A stretch of 64,000 nt of DNA from Saprospiraceae bacterium (GTDB lineage: Bacteria > Bacteroidota > Bacteroidia > Chitinophagales > Saprospiraceae). The position numbers were made by a program, and so were the translations under genes. Below, one piece after another: positions 18,328 to 26,447 of this stretch (the first letter of the stretch is position 1; each line of letters begins with the position of its first letter). Under the pieces are notes generated by a model, which worked only from the letters and a program-made list of their open reading frames with translations, did no database searches and had not been told where the DNA came from. The DNA is taken from assembly GCA_013001595.1 (NCBI GenBank), contig JABDMH010000073.1, positions 124,001 to 188,000 on the forward strand, written 5' to 3'.

Positions 18328-19521
18328 ATGAAGCTGATTACAAAACTCGTAATACTAAGCCCGCTCCTCTTACTGGTAGCATTGTCTTTCGCACAGGGTA
18401 ATCTTTGCCAAGGTGCCCATTGGACGGATGAAGAAGGATCTCAAATGATGCACCTTTTCTCGGAAAAGTGGGATGACAAAGCCTCCTGGGAGAACAGGTC
18501 GTCAATAATTAAGCAAGGAATTGTTACAGGATTGGGTTGGGATAAAGTTCCTGATCTAAATCAGGTCGATCGGGTGACTATTCGTGGAACTAAAGAAATG
18601 GATGGGTATGTCGTAGAGAATATTGCTATAGAAAGTTTTCCTGGTTTTTTCGTTACCGGAAATCTATATAGACCCATCGCATCTGAAGGCAAATCACCAG
18701 GGATATTGTGCCCGCACGGTCACTGGAGCCAGCCGGGTGATGTGGGTCGATTCAGAGCAGATATGCAGATTCGCTGCGCTATGTTGGCTCGGATGGGCTG
18801 TGTCGTGATCGCTTACGATATGGTGGGATATGGTGAGTCTACCCAGATAGATCATAAAATGCCCATAGCCCTTTTACTCCAAACCTGGAATAGTAAACGT
18901 GTAGTAGATTATCTGGTCAGCAGGCCTGATGTAGACACAGACCGAATTGCCATCACCGGGGCATCTGGTGGAGGAACACAGACCTTTATCAGCACCGCCC
19001 TAGATGACCGCATTGATGTGAGTATACCTGCCGTTATGGTCTCCGCACATTTTTTTGGTGGTTGCGTCTGTGAAAGTGGTATGCCCATCCATAAGAGTAA
19101 TAAACATCAGACAAACAATGTGGAAATTGCGGCACTTGCAGCACCAAGACCTATGCTGATACTGTCAGACGGGGGTGATTGGACTGCCAATAATCCAATA
19201 GTTGAGATACCCTATCTTAGGAGAGTCTATAAGGCCTATGGTGTTGAACCGAGACTACACCATGTACACTTCCCCTTAGAGCGACACGACTACGGGAGGC
19301 ATAAACGTGCAGCGCTGTATAATTTTCTTGGCAACGAATTTGATCTACCGATCAGTAGGGATCTGTATGACCATCAAGAGAATCGCTTCAATGAGCACTT
19401 GGTTACCATTCAGGAAGAGCAGTCATTGTATGTATTTGATGGAGAACATAGCAGACCATCAGAAGCATTGCTGGGGAACGAAGCCGTAACAAAATATTTC
19501 CTAGAAGACTATTGCCGGTGA
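18328..19521 (+). CDS. Exported alpha/beta hydrolase, acetyl xylan esterase-like
   Basis: A 397-residue secreted hydrolase. The signal peptide MKLITKLVILSPLLLLVALSFAQ is followed by a cap/N-terminal region and an alpha/beta-hydrolase fold: oxyanion-side CPHGHW, the segment CVVIAYDMVGYGES, and the nucleophile elbow ITGASGGGTQT with the catalytic Ser in GASGG. A later LILSDGGDW holds a candidate catalytic Asp, and a His lies near the end (LERHDYG). Family members in Bacteroidota and Planctomycetes are annotated as acetyl xylan esterases; the actual ester substrate is not visible from sequence. No T9SS C-terminal sorting domain is seen, so it is probably periplasmic. No polysaccharide-utilisation genes flank it. 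Confidence 0.8.
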   Translation: MKLITKLVILSPLLLLVALSFAQGNLCQGAHWTDEEGSQMMHLFSEKWDDKASWENRSSIIKQGIVTGLGWDKVPDLNQVDRVTIRGTKEMDGYVVENIAIESFPGFFVTGNLYRPIASEGKSPGILCPHGHWSQPGDVGRFRADMQIRCAMLARMGCVVIAYDMVGYGESTQIDHKMPIALLLQTWNSKRVVDYLVSRPDVDTDRIAITGASGGGTQTFISTALDDRIDVSIPAVMVSAHFFGGCVCESGMPIHKSNKHQTNNVEIAALAAPRPMLILSDGGDWTANNPIVEIPYLRRVYKAYGVEPRLHHVHFPLERHDYGRHKRAALYNFLGNEFDLPISRDLYDHQENRFNEHLVTIQEEQSLYVFDGEHSRPSEALLGNEAVTKYFLEDYCR

Positions 19522-19532
19522 AAACCGATTAT

Positions 19533-20297
19533 TTACAACCTTATCAGTCCAAACAATTTCAACAGGGCCAAAACCACAATGACAATCAACGCCCAATAAG
19601 CAATCACATTGGCCTTGGGGTGTGAACTGGCAAATTTGGCAGTGTACCATCCTCCAGCCGTCTGGCCGATCGCTAAGACCAGGCCGACATCCCAACTGAT
19701 CAAGCCTTTGAGATGAAAAATCAACAATACAATCACAGTATACAATGCTACTACAAAAGACTTTAATGCGTTGCCTTCGATGATGCCATACCTAGCTACC
19801 AACACCATGGTCGCCAAATAAAAAATGCCCATACCCATCTGAATGAATCCGCCGTAAAATCCCAAAGCGAGATATAAGGGAACCGCCAACCATATACTGA
19901 CGGCAGCATCTTCACTGGTCTCCTTTAACCACCGCTTTGGTTTGACCAATAGCACCAGAAACATAAACAACATCAAGTATTTAAAGACAAACAAGAACTC
20001 CTCGTTGCTCACTTGCACCGCTACTGCCACTCCCAGCAATGCTCCCAGCACCGTTAAGGTGATGTTCAACTTGCTACGGCTGAAATCAAGCTTTCCATGT
20101 TTGTAAAAAGCCCAGCTTCCAGCAGCAGATTGGGTCAAGACGCCAACCCGATTTGTACCATTAGCCAGATTACCTGGGAGGCCGATTACTTCAGTTAAAA
20201 TGGTAAGTGTGATGGCCGAGCCATTGCCAGCCAAGGTGTTTATACTGCCAGCGATAGCCCCTCCCAAGATGGCAATGACATATTGATAGAGCTCCAT
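19533..20297 (-). CDS. TauE/SafE-family membrane permease (sulfite exporter/anion transporter type)
   Basis: An integral inner-membrane protein of 254 residues with about eight hydrophobic segments arranged in two similar halves, as in TauE/SafE proteins. Motifs include GGAIAGSINTLAGNGSAITLT near the N-terminus and LYLALGFYGGFIQMGMG in the second half, the typical glycine-rich signatures. The start is the ATG at 20297, one base beyond the stop of the epimerase gene; the frame's TTG at 20327 would add ten residues overlapping that gene. The substrate in this family is usually a small sulfur- or carbon-containing anion, and no neighbour specifies it. Confidence 0.85.
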   Translation of the reverse strand: MELYQYVIAILGGAIAGSINTLAGNGSAITLTILTEVIGLPGNLANGTNRVGVLTQSAAGSWAFYKHGKLDFSRSKLNITLTVLGALLGVAVAVQVSNEEFLFVFKYLMLFMFLVLLVKPKRWLKETSEDAAVSIWLAVPLYLALGFYGGFIQMGMGIFYLATMVLVARYGIIEGNALKSFVVALYTVIVLLIFHLKGLISWDVGLVLAIGQTAGGWYTAKFASSHPKANVIAYWALIVIVVLALLKLFGLIRL

Positions 20298-20298
20298 C

Positions 20299-20724
20299 TT
20301 ATGTAGCAAGTGGCTGACAAACCTCAACCAAAGTGCCGCCCATTGATTTAGGATGAATGAAGAAGATCAACTTATTATAGGCGCCCTTTATCGGCTCATC
20401 CTGAAGGATCTGAAACCCTTTTCCTCGCAACCGTTGCATTTCTTCGTAAATATCACTCGTCTTAAAAGCTAGGTGGTGAATGCCAGGTCCCCTTTTCGCA
20501 ATAAATTTCGCAACTGGACTATCGTCATTGATGGCTTGCAACAATTCTATCTTCTGATCAGCAAAGGAAAGAAATCGAACCATCACTCCTTGAGAAGTGA
20601 CTACCTCATCATGGATAATCTTGGCCAAAAGGAGTTTCTCATACATGCGTGTTGCTACGTCGATATCCGTCACTGCCATGCCAATGTGATCAAGTACAAG
20701 AGGAAAATTTGAGGTATTTACCAT
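20299..20724 (-). CDS. mce: Methylmalonyl-CoA epimerase (VOC family)
   Basis: This 141-residue protein interconverts the (R) and (S) forms of methylmalonyl-CoA in propionate metabolism, using a metal bound by a vicinal-oxygen-chelate fold. Two beta-alpha-beta-beta-beta modules are visible: LDHIGMAVTDIDVATRMYEKLL and GIHHLAFKTSDIYEEMQRL, and the C-terminal GTLVEVCQP. The metal ligands His (LDHIG), His (IHHLA) and Glu (LVEV) are present. It is translationally linked to the following TauE-type gene, with one base between stop and start. The methylmalonyl-CoA mutase is not in the window. Confidence 0.9.
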   Translation of the reverse strand: MVNTSNFPLVLDHIGMAVTDIDVATRMYEKLLLAKIIHDEVVTSQGVMVRFLSFADQKIELLQAINDDSPVAKFIAKRGPGIHHLAFKTSDIYEEMQRLRGKGFQILQDEPIKGAYNKLIFFIHPKSMGGTLVEVCQPLAT

Positions 20725-20769
20725 TTTATCCCAAAGTTGTTTTCAATTATAGCAAGATCAGCGATGTCA

Positions 20770-22197
20770 TCAGAGGTATTCAAAAATCCCTAAAGCACGT
20801 TTCTCCTCCCATGCGCCTCGAGTAAAATCTGGACATTTCACGGGTATACTCCCCAAATCAGTACTTATTTTGCTTAATTCGACAATACTAGACCAAGCAG
20901 CAGCATCATACACATCCATATCGAGTGGCCACCCTCTATTTAAACAATCAATCAAACGATACATCTGCACAAAATCCATTCCACCATGACCACCGTTTTT
21001 TGCAATACCCTCTTTCAATTTTTCCCAAATGGGATGCTTGTATTTTTCCTGGTACTCCCTAGTCTCCATCTCATCTAACCATTCATGACCTTTACCAGCG
21101 ATCGATAGTCGACTTGGATATCCCTCATGAAAAGCCTTGGTACCAGCAATTGCATTGATGCGACTGTATGGCCTCGGGGACACCACATCATGTTGCACCA
21201 TTATGGTGCGACCTTGAGCAGTTTTGATCAGCGTCATATTCATGTCTCCGTGTGCAAATTCCTTACTTCCAGCAAACTCATTGGAGGGATCAAGCGTTCC
21301 GGCATATTCAGACAGGCTTGCCTCCCGTGAGCTCATGGAAACCAAGTGGTCAAATTTATCACCTCTGTTGATATCCATATATTGAGCGATGGGCCCGAGA
21401 CCATGCGTGGGATATAGGTTACCGTCCTGCTCGATATGGTGTCGGAGACGCCAGTCGTTGTAATAATGTTCATCGGCAAATAAGCTTTCTCGGAGGTTAT
21501 GTATGTAGGCAGCCTCTCCGTAGGTTAGGGTTCCGAATACTCCATTTTGCACCATGTTAAGTACCCACAATTCTTCCTCGCCGTAACATACATTCTCCAA
21601 GATCATGCAATTGAGTTGCTTCTCCTCCGCCTTGTTCACCAGGGCCCAACAGTGATCTAGCGTCAATACAGCTGGAACCTCCATGGCAACATGTTTGCCT
21701 TGATCCATAGCATATAGTGCCATGGGCCCATGATCTGCCCAAGGAGTACAGATGATCACCAAATCAATATCATCCCGTTGCAGCATTTCCTTCCAAGCTT
21801 CTTCATGGTCACCATAGACGGTCGGATTCTGGCCTGATTGTTTTAAGGTTTCTAATGTACGTGCTACACGCTTCGGCCGTATATCGCAGATGGCAGTAAT
21901 AAGTGCCTTGTCTGGAAACAAACTATTCACCAATTTGGCCTGGCCTGTACCACGGTTACCTAAACCCAGCATAGCCACCTTAACCTGGGATATTGGTGGC
22001 TTCTTTAAATTAACCACACTGCGATTTCCCTCCGGTCTTTTGGACATCTTTTTTTCCAATTCATACAACATTGATGAAGCATCTGTTTTAGATGCTCTAT
22101 TGGACCATGGCGAAAGTCCTACTACCGCTGCGGAGAGCGATGACCACTTGATGAAAGAACGTCTGGGAAGTTGCATATTACTGTGTTTGCTGTTCAA
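20770..22197 (-). CDS. Exported Gfo/Idh/MocA oxidoreductase, GH109-like (alpha-N-acetylgalactosaminidase type)
   Basis: A 475-residue protein with an N-terminal RRSFIKWSSLSAAVVGLSP sequence that resembles a twin-arginine signal, as is usual for enzymes exported with a bound dinucleotide. The Rossmann fold starts at VKVAMLGLGNRGTGQ. The second domain carries YPTHGLGPIAQYMDI, a segment I associate with glycoside hydrolase family 109, which cleaves alpha-GalNAc by an NAD-dependent redox mechanism. The EVPAVLTLDHCWALV segment also fits. A general Gfo/Idh/MocA sugar oxidoreductase is the alternative. It is expressed on its own promoter, 130 bp downstream of the aminopeptidase gene. Confidence 0.82.
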   Translation of the reverse strand: MNSKHSNMQLPRRSFIKWSSLSAAVVGLSPWSNRASKTDASSMLYELEKKMSKRPEGNRSVVNLKKPPISQVKVAMLGLGNRGTGQAKLVNSLFPDKALITAICDIRPKRVARTLETLKQSGQNPTVYGDHEEAWKEMLQRDDIDLVIICTPWADHGPMALYAMDQGKHVAMEVPAVLTLDHCWALVNKAEEKQLNCMILENVCYGEEELWVLNMVQNGVFGTLTYGEAAYIHNLRESLFADEHYYNDWRLRHHIEQDGNLYPTHGLGPIAQYMDINRGDKFDHLVSMSSREASLSEYAGTLDPSNEFAGSKEFAHGDMNMTLIKTAQGRTIMVQHDVVSPRPYSRINAIAGTKAFHEGYPSRLSIAGKGHEWLDEMETREYQEKYKHPIWEKLKEGIAKNGGHGGMDFVQMYRLIDCLNRGWPLDMDVYDAAAWSSIVELSKISTDLGSIPVKCPDFTRGAWEEKRALGIFEYL

Positions 22198-22315
22198 AAT
22201 ACAAAAGTTAGTTGTGGTCTATCATGGGCTCTTATGCCAACCGATAGCAGATCTAAGTTGGCACTATTGATCTAAATAGTGGAAGTTTAGTATCAGATAT
22301 ATACAGGCCTAAGGT

Positions 22316-23632
22316 CTATTCTGAATCAAAAGAATTGACCAGCTGCTCCTGCATCACTTCTTCGATTTCTTCCACCTCTATGGGGATGTCTTCCATTAAG
22401 TCGATGGGGCCATCATCTGTAATGAAAACATTGTTCTCTATCCTGACTCCGATACCTTCTTCAGCAATGTATAATGCTGGCTCGCAAGTCAACACCATAC
22501 CTGCCTGCAAAGGAGAAAATCGATCGCTAAGGTCATGGACATCAAGCCCTAGATGATGTGCTACTCCATGCATAAAGTATTTCTTATAGGGTGCCCTATC
22601 ACTAGCATGATCCGCTGCTTCTGATTTACTTAATAGTCCCAGATCAACGAGCTCATGACTGAGCATGGATCCCACTTCACGGCTCAATTCATCGAGGTGA
22701 ATACCAGGTAACATCATGGATTTTGCCCTTCGGAAGGTCCTTAATACCGCATTGTATACTGATCGCTGCCGTTCCGTAAATTTTCCGTTGCAGGGTATAG
22801 TTCGGGACAGGTCTGCACAATAATGAGCATACTTAGCCCCAAAATCTAGCAAGATTAGCTCACCTTCGGCACAAGTACTATCATTTCGGGTATAGTGCAG
22901 CACACATGCCGCTGAACCACTGGCTACAATGGGTTCGTAGGCATGGCCCTGCGCTCCCCCCTCCATGAAGGTGCCAATGATTTTACCCTCGATTTCATAC
23001 TCTTTTATGCCCGGTCTTACACATCGTAGGACCCGATGAAAGGCCTGACTGGTGATCGTACAACTGCGTCGCAGCAGTTCAACCTCTATAGGAGACTTAA
23101 TCATCCGCAGCTGTCTCAAGATTGGTTGTGCCCGATGGTATTTATGAAACGGATACTTGCCCATGAGTTCCTTGGCAATTCGAGCGTCCTTTGTCTCTAC
23201 TTGAGCAGTCACGTGCAGGTTTTCATTGTCATTGACATATAGTCGCTTAGCCTGATGCAAGAGATCTTGCAATACAGCTGGCATTTGGTCTAACCAGTAT
23301 ACCTTCTCCACACCGGAGATTTCTTTGACCTCGTCCATTGACAGCATGGGTCCTTCCCACAATGAAGTCTTGGCTTTACCCCGCTTAACGAATAGGACTT
23401 CACGTAGATCCACATTTCGCCCGTGAGGGTACATGACCAGTACGGTCTCTGGCTGATCAATCCCAGATAGGTAAAAGAGGTCTGAATGCTGTTCGAAAGG
23501 GAAAAACTGATCTCCATTTCGTGGCATCACATCATTCGACTGGAAGATCGCAATGGAGTCTGCCTTCATTTGCCGTACAAACCTCTGCCGGTTTTGTCTA
23601 AAGAGTGATGCATCAATCGATTGATATCTCAT
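22316..23632 (-). CDS. pepP: Xaa-Pro aminopeptidase (M24B, aminopeptidase P family)
   Basis: A 438-residue cytosolic metallopeptidase that removes N-terminal residues before proline. The N-terminal creatinase-like domain (about 1-165) is followed by the pita-bread domain. Metal ligands appear in the standard order: Asp in ILLDFGAKY, Asp in CADLSRTIP, His in VAHHLGLDVHD, Glu in LTCEPALYI and Glu in GVRIENNVFI. Length is typical of the bacterial enzyme. It lies 8 bp downstream of the coiled-coil protein gene, and both are probably on one transcript. Confidence 0.93.
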   Translation of the reverse strand: MRYQSIDASLFRQNRQRFVRQMKADSIAIFQSNDVMPRNGDQFFPFEQHSDLFYLSGIDQPETVLVMYPHGRNVDLREVLFVKRGKAKTSLWEGPMLSMDEVKEISGVEKVYWLDQMPAVLQDLLHQAKRLYVNDNENLHVTAQVETKDARIAKELMGKYPFHKYHRAQPILRQLRMIKSPIEVELLRRSCTITSQAFHRVLRCVRPGIKEYEIEGKIIGTFMEGGAQGHAYEPIVASGSAACVLHYTRNDSTCAEGELILLDFGAKYAHYCADLSRTIPCNGKFTERQRSVYNAVLRTFRRAKSMMLPGIHLDELSREVGSMLSHELVDLGLLSKSEAADHASDRAPYKKYFMHGVAHHLGLDVHDLSDRFSPLQAGMVLTCEPALYIAEEGIGVRIENNVFITDDGPIDLMEDIPIEVEEIEEVMQEQLVNSFDSE

Positions 23633-23640
23633 TCGCCTAT

Positions 23641-24969
23641 CTATTCTTCCTCCCCCCTAAGATCTTCAATGACTTGGTCTACTTTTTCTTCCAACACAAA
23701 AGCAATCGCTTTTATCGTATCGACCACATCTTCCAAACCCTCCTCGATAGATTCGACAATCTGGCCCGCCTTCTTCTTTCCATCATCCAGTAAGGCCTCC
23801 GCCGCTTTCTGTATATCTGGATCATGAGATCGTTCTTCCTCAGCCTTTTTAATGTCTTGAGCGATCTTGTCCTTAATGTCTGCTTTTGCCTTCTTAATTT
23901 CTTCGCGCGCAGCACGTTCTTTTTCCCTAGCCTCAAGGAGTTCCATCTTGTCTTCAAGCTGCTTGCGGGTCCGAAGCATGTCCTCAAGTTTCTCCCCTTT
24001 TGACTCTACTCGCTCCTCGATCATCTTTGTCTTAGCTGCTCGCAATTGTGCCTCCAAAGATCCGTCCGTATTTTCAATGCGTTCCTTCTGAAAAGCCAGA
24101 TCTTTACGATCTCTTCCGATCGATCGTTCCATCTTAGCAATGGCATTTATCAACCCATCGTATCGCCGCTTGATTCGTTCTAGTGGGCTCATTCGGCCAG
24201 TAGATTCATCACCGTACTTCTCTTTCTTTACCTTCTTAAATAGTCCGTCCAGCTTTTTCCACACCTGGGCGCGGTGATCACGGGTAAATTTAGTGTCCCT
24301 AAATTTCTTTTGCAGATCCTTCAACTCCTGAAAAATTGGTTGAAGGCTAAGGCCATCTTGTACCTTTTTATCGATCGCTTCAAGTTGCTCCTTAAAATGT
24401 GCAAAGTGCTTCTCAGATAATTCATGAAATTCAGCATCCAGCTGCTTTCTCAATTTCTTCATTTCTGTGAAAAGCTCATCAGTCCCTTTCCTTATTTTAT
24501 TGGCATGATCTCTAAACAAGTTCTTTTCACGTACTTGAGTTTGTACTTTAGACCAAAACCCCTTCAATTCTTCCCAAAAACCGGGATCGAATTGCTCTAA
24601 TTTCTGCAACTTCTCTTTCAAATCGTCGAGTTCATTTTGGTAGGCCCTATATAATTTGGAGGAGAGGACCACAAAATGCCATTCCGTCTGGGCCCTTTTC
24701 AAAATATCCTCTCGCTGTACAGAGTAGCCATCGGGAAGCATGGACTGGGTTATGCCCAGTGTACGTTGCTCTGTGATGTGGTTTTCAGGGAAGAGTATAT
24801 CCTTACCGGAACGCCACTGATCTTGCATCTGACTGGCAAAATCCTCTGTGATCTCCGATTCAGGAAAAATGTACACATCAATTGTGCTTTCATTTTCATT
24901 CAGATTGAGGCCTATAAGCACTTTCTCATCCGCCTCGTTTTTTCCCCAAAAAACTAGTCTAGTTCTCAT
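23641..24969 (-). CDS. Long coiled-coil protein of unknown function with two DUF349-like repeats
   Basis: A 442-residue, strongly charged protein without signal peptide or membrane segment. I start it at the ATG at 24969; the frame also allows a TTG at 24978. The first 100 residues form a globular domain that opens with MRTRLVFWGKNEADEKVL. The rest is mainly helical. Two stretches repeat the pattern F-x-RDH-x(5)-K-x-x-D-x-LF (about residues 150-170 and 228-246), which resembles the DUF349 repeat. A very charged K/E/R coiled coil follows, and the C-terminal 60 residues are acidic and amphipathic (AGQIVESIEEGLEDVVDTI). Function is unknown; an RNA- or ribosome-associated scaffold is one guess. 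It forms an operon with pepP. Confidence 0.75.
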   Translation of the reverse strand: MRTRLVFWGKNEADEKVLIGLNLNENESTIDVYIFPESEITEDFASQMQDQWRSGKDILFPENHITEQRTLGITQSMLPDGYSVQREDILKRAQTEWHFVVLSSKLYRAYQNELDDLKEKLQKLEQFDPGFWEELKGFWSKVQTQVREKNLFRDHANKIRKGTDELFTEMKKLRKQLDAEFHELSEKHFAHFKEQLEAIDKKVQDGLSLQPIFQELKDLQKKFRDTKFTRDHRAQVWKKLDGLFKKVKKEKYGDESTGRMSPLERIKRRYDGLINAIAKMERSIGRDRKDLAFQKERIENTDGSLEAQLRAAKTKMIEERVESKGEKLEDMLRTRKQLEDKMELLEAREKERAAREEIKKAKADIKDKIAQDIKKAEEERSHDPDIQKAAEALLDDGKKKAGQIVESIEEGLEDVVDTIKAIAFVLEEKVDQVIEDLRGEEE

Positions 24970-25055
24970 TGCAAACAATTTTCATGGAAGTGTAATTCGA
25001 TACACATCCACATGGTGTTTTCGATAAGTTAGTTTAAACCATGAAAACAAACAAA

Positions 25056-26048
25056 TCAGACCCACTGCTTCTGCACCAAATACTCAGCGATCTGTACAGC
25101 ATTGGTAGCGGCTCCCTTACGTAAATTATCAGCGACAATCCACAAGTTTAGACCCCGAGCTATGGAATCATCCCTGCGAATTCTACCTACAAATACATCA
25201 TCCTTGTTCTTCGCTGCCAGCGGGGTTGGATACGCGTTATTCTTAAGATCGTCACGGACAATGATGCCTGGAGTTTCTGAAAGCAATGTCCGAACCTCTT
25301 CAACGGAAAAATCTTTTTTCAATTCAACATTCACCGATTCAGAATGCCCCCCATCTACCGGCACCCGGACTGCTGTAGCTGTCACCCTAATTTTGTCATC
25401 TGAAAGGATTTTTCGGGTTTCATGAACCAGCTTCATTTCCTCCTTGGTATAGTCATTTTCCAGAAAAACATCGCAGTGAGGCAGGCAATTCTGGAATATG
25501 GGATGCGGATAGGCAGGTTCTACTACAGGCTGATTGTGCATCTCATTGTTGTACTGATTTACAGCCACTACACCGGTGCCCGTAAAGCTTTGGTAGGTTG
25601 AGATGACTAACCGTTCAATACCATATTTACGATGCAAGGGTGCAAGTGCCAATACCATTTGAATGGTGCTGCAATTTGGATTAGCAATGATTTTGTCCGC
25701 TGGCACCAACTCATCTCCATTGATTTCCGGCACAACCAACTTCTTAGCAGGATCCATCCGCCAGGCAGAAGAATTGTCAATCACGGTAGTACCCACCTCA
25801 GCAAACTTGGGTGCCCACTCCAGTGACACTGAACCACCAGCAGAAAATATCGCTACATCGGGTTTAGCCTCAACAGCCTCCGAAAGGCCAATGATGATAT
25901 GCTCTTTACCACCAAAAGGCACTTTTTTTCCTACAGATCTCTGCGATGCCACCGGCAAAAACTCATCAATGACAAAATCCCGCTCTGTGAGTACATCTCG
26001 CATGACCTTCCCTACTAGACCCGTTACTCCGACAACTGCTAATTTCAT
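25056..26048 (-). CDS. asd: Aspartate-semialdehyde dehydrogenase
   Basis: Asd reduces aspartyl phosphate to aspartate semialdehyde with NADPH, the branch point to lysine/diaminopimelate, threonine and methionine. The 330-residue protein has the dinucleotide loop GVTGLVG at 7-13, the catalytic Cys126 in ANPNCSTIQ, the acid/base His in GGHSESVNVEL and the substrate-binding VPVDGG segment. All are intact. It is monocistronic. Its upstream region is one copy of a roughly 100-bp direct repeat whose other copy forms the leader of the lamin-tail gene. Confidence 0.96.
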   Translation of the reverse strand: MKLAVVGVTGLVGKVMRDVLTERDFVIDEFLPVASQRSVGKKVPFGGKEHIIIGLSEAVEAKPDVAIFSAGGSVSLEWAPKFAEVGTTVIDNSSAWRMDPAKKLVVPEINGDELVPADKIIANPNCSTIQMVLALAPLHRKYGIERLVISTYQSFTGTGVVAVNQYNNEMHNQPVVEPAYPHPIFQNCLPHCDVFLENDYTKEEMKLVHETRKILSDDKIRVTATAVRVPVDGGHSESVNVELKKDFSVEEVRTLLSETPGIIVRDDLKNNAYPTPLAAKNKDDVFVGRIRRDDSIARGLNLWIVADNLRKGAATNAVQIAEYLVQKQWV

Positions 26049-26141
26049 GATGCAATTACTTTCTTTAAAAATGGGATCGCAAAGATAAATCCAAATATCA
26101 ATACGTGTATTTTTAGTTCTGCACCGATGGATTTTGTTTGT
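26042..26141. repeat. Direct repeat copy A, containing the asd start and promoter
   Basis: About 100 bp here match 26347-26447 in the same orientation with roughly 80 percent identity by eye, after a 2-base gap in an A-run. The longest shared blocks include CCAAATATCAATA, GTGTATTTTTAGTT and GGATTTTGTTTGT. This copy covers the asd start codon and its promoter. It begins within the first asd codons (ATTTCAT) and ends in the intergenic region. Confidence 0.8.
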
Positions 26142-26359
26142 CGGTAGCCGATTCTTGGCTTATTTCCATGGGGCTTTCTTTTCCTGAAGGTCAGAGGAAA
26201 ACACCTTTAGAAGCATATGATGCTGGTCAAATTGACAACTTCCTAACGACCTTTCATTGCAACTGGTAAAACCATTGCTAGTAAAATTCTACATCAGTAC
26301 CGCACATCTGATTCCTCAACAAGATCTATTCATTTACCAACTGCTCATTTCATCATGCA
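26049..26359. other. 311-bp divergent intergenic region between asd and the lamin-tail gene
   Basis: Apart from repeat copy A and the first bases of copy B, the middle part (about 26145-26345) holds no open frame of note, no hairpin I trust and no RNA gene. It is bounded by two start codons on opposite strands, so it must carry both promoters. Confidence 0.6.
26080..26087 (-). promoter_or_regulatory. Candidate -7 promoter element of asd
   Basis: The minus strand reads TATCTTTG, an exact TAnnTTTG, 32 bases before the asd ATG. In the duplicated copy the matching bases (26387-26394) read TGTCTTTG, one base off consensus, so only this copy looks functional as a leftward promoter. Confidence 0.45.
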
Positions 26360-26447
26360 ATGAGTTTGTTTAAAAAAAAAGGACCTCAAAGACAAGTCCA
26401 AATATCAATAAGTGTATTTTTAGTTATGCTCCAATGGATTTTGTTTG
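26347..26447. repeat. Direct repeat copy B, overlapping the start of the lamin-tail gene
   Basis: This is the second copy of the roughly 100-bp imperfect repeat found at 26042-26141, offset by about 306 bp. It covers the ATG at 26360, the alternative ATG at 26426 and much of the signal-peptide coding sequence of the 876-residue protein. The signal-peptide segment LQWILFV is therefore encoded by DNA that in copy A lies in asd's non-coding leader. Confidence 0.8.

Noticed and set aside
23867-24091. Ser-rich plus-strand frame within the coiled-coil gene.
   Set aside because: It is the complement of a Glu/Arg/Lys-rich coiled coil, a known source of Ser-rich antisense frames.
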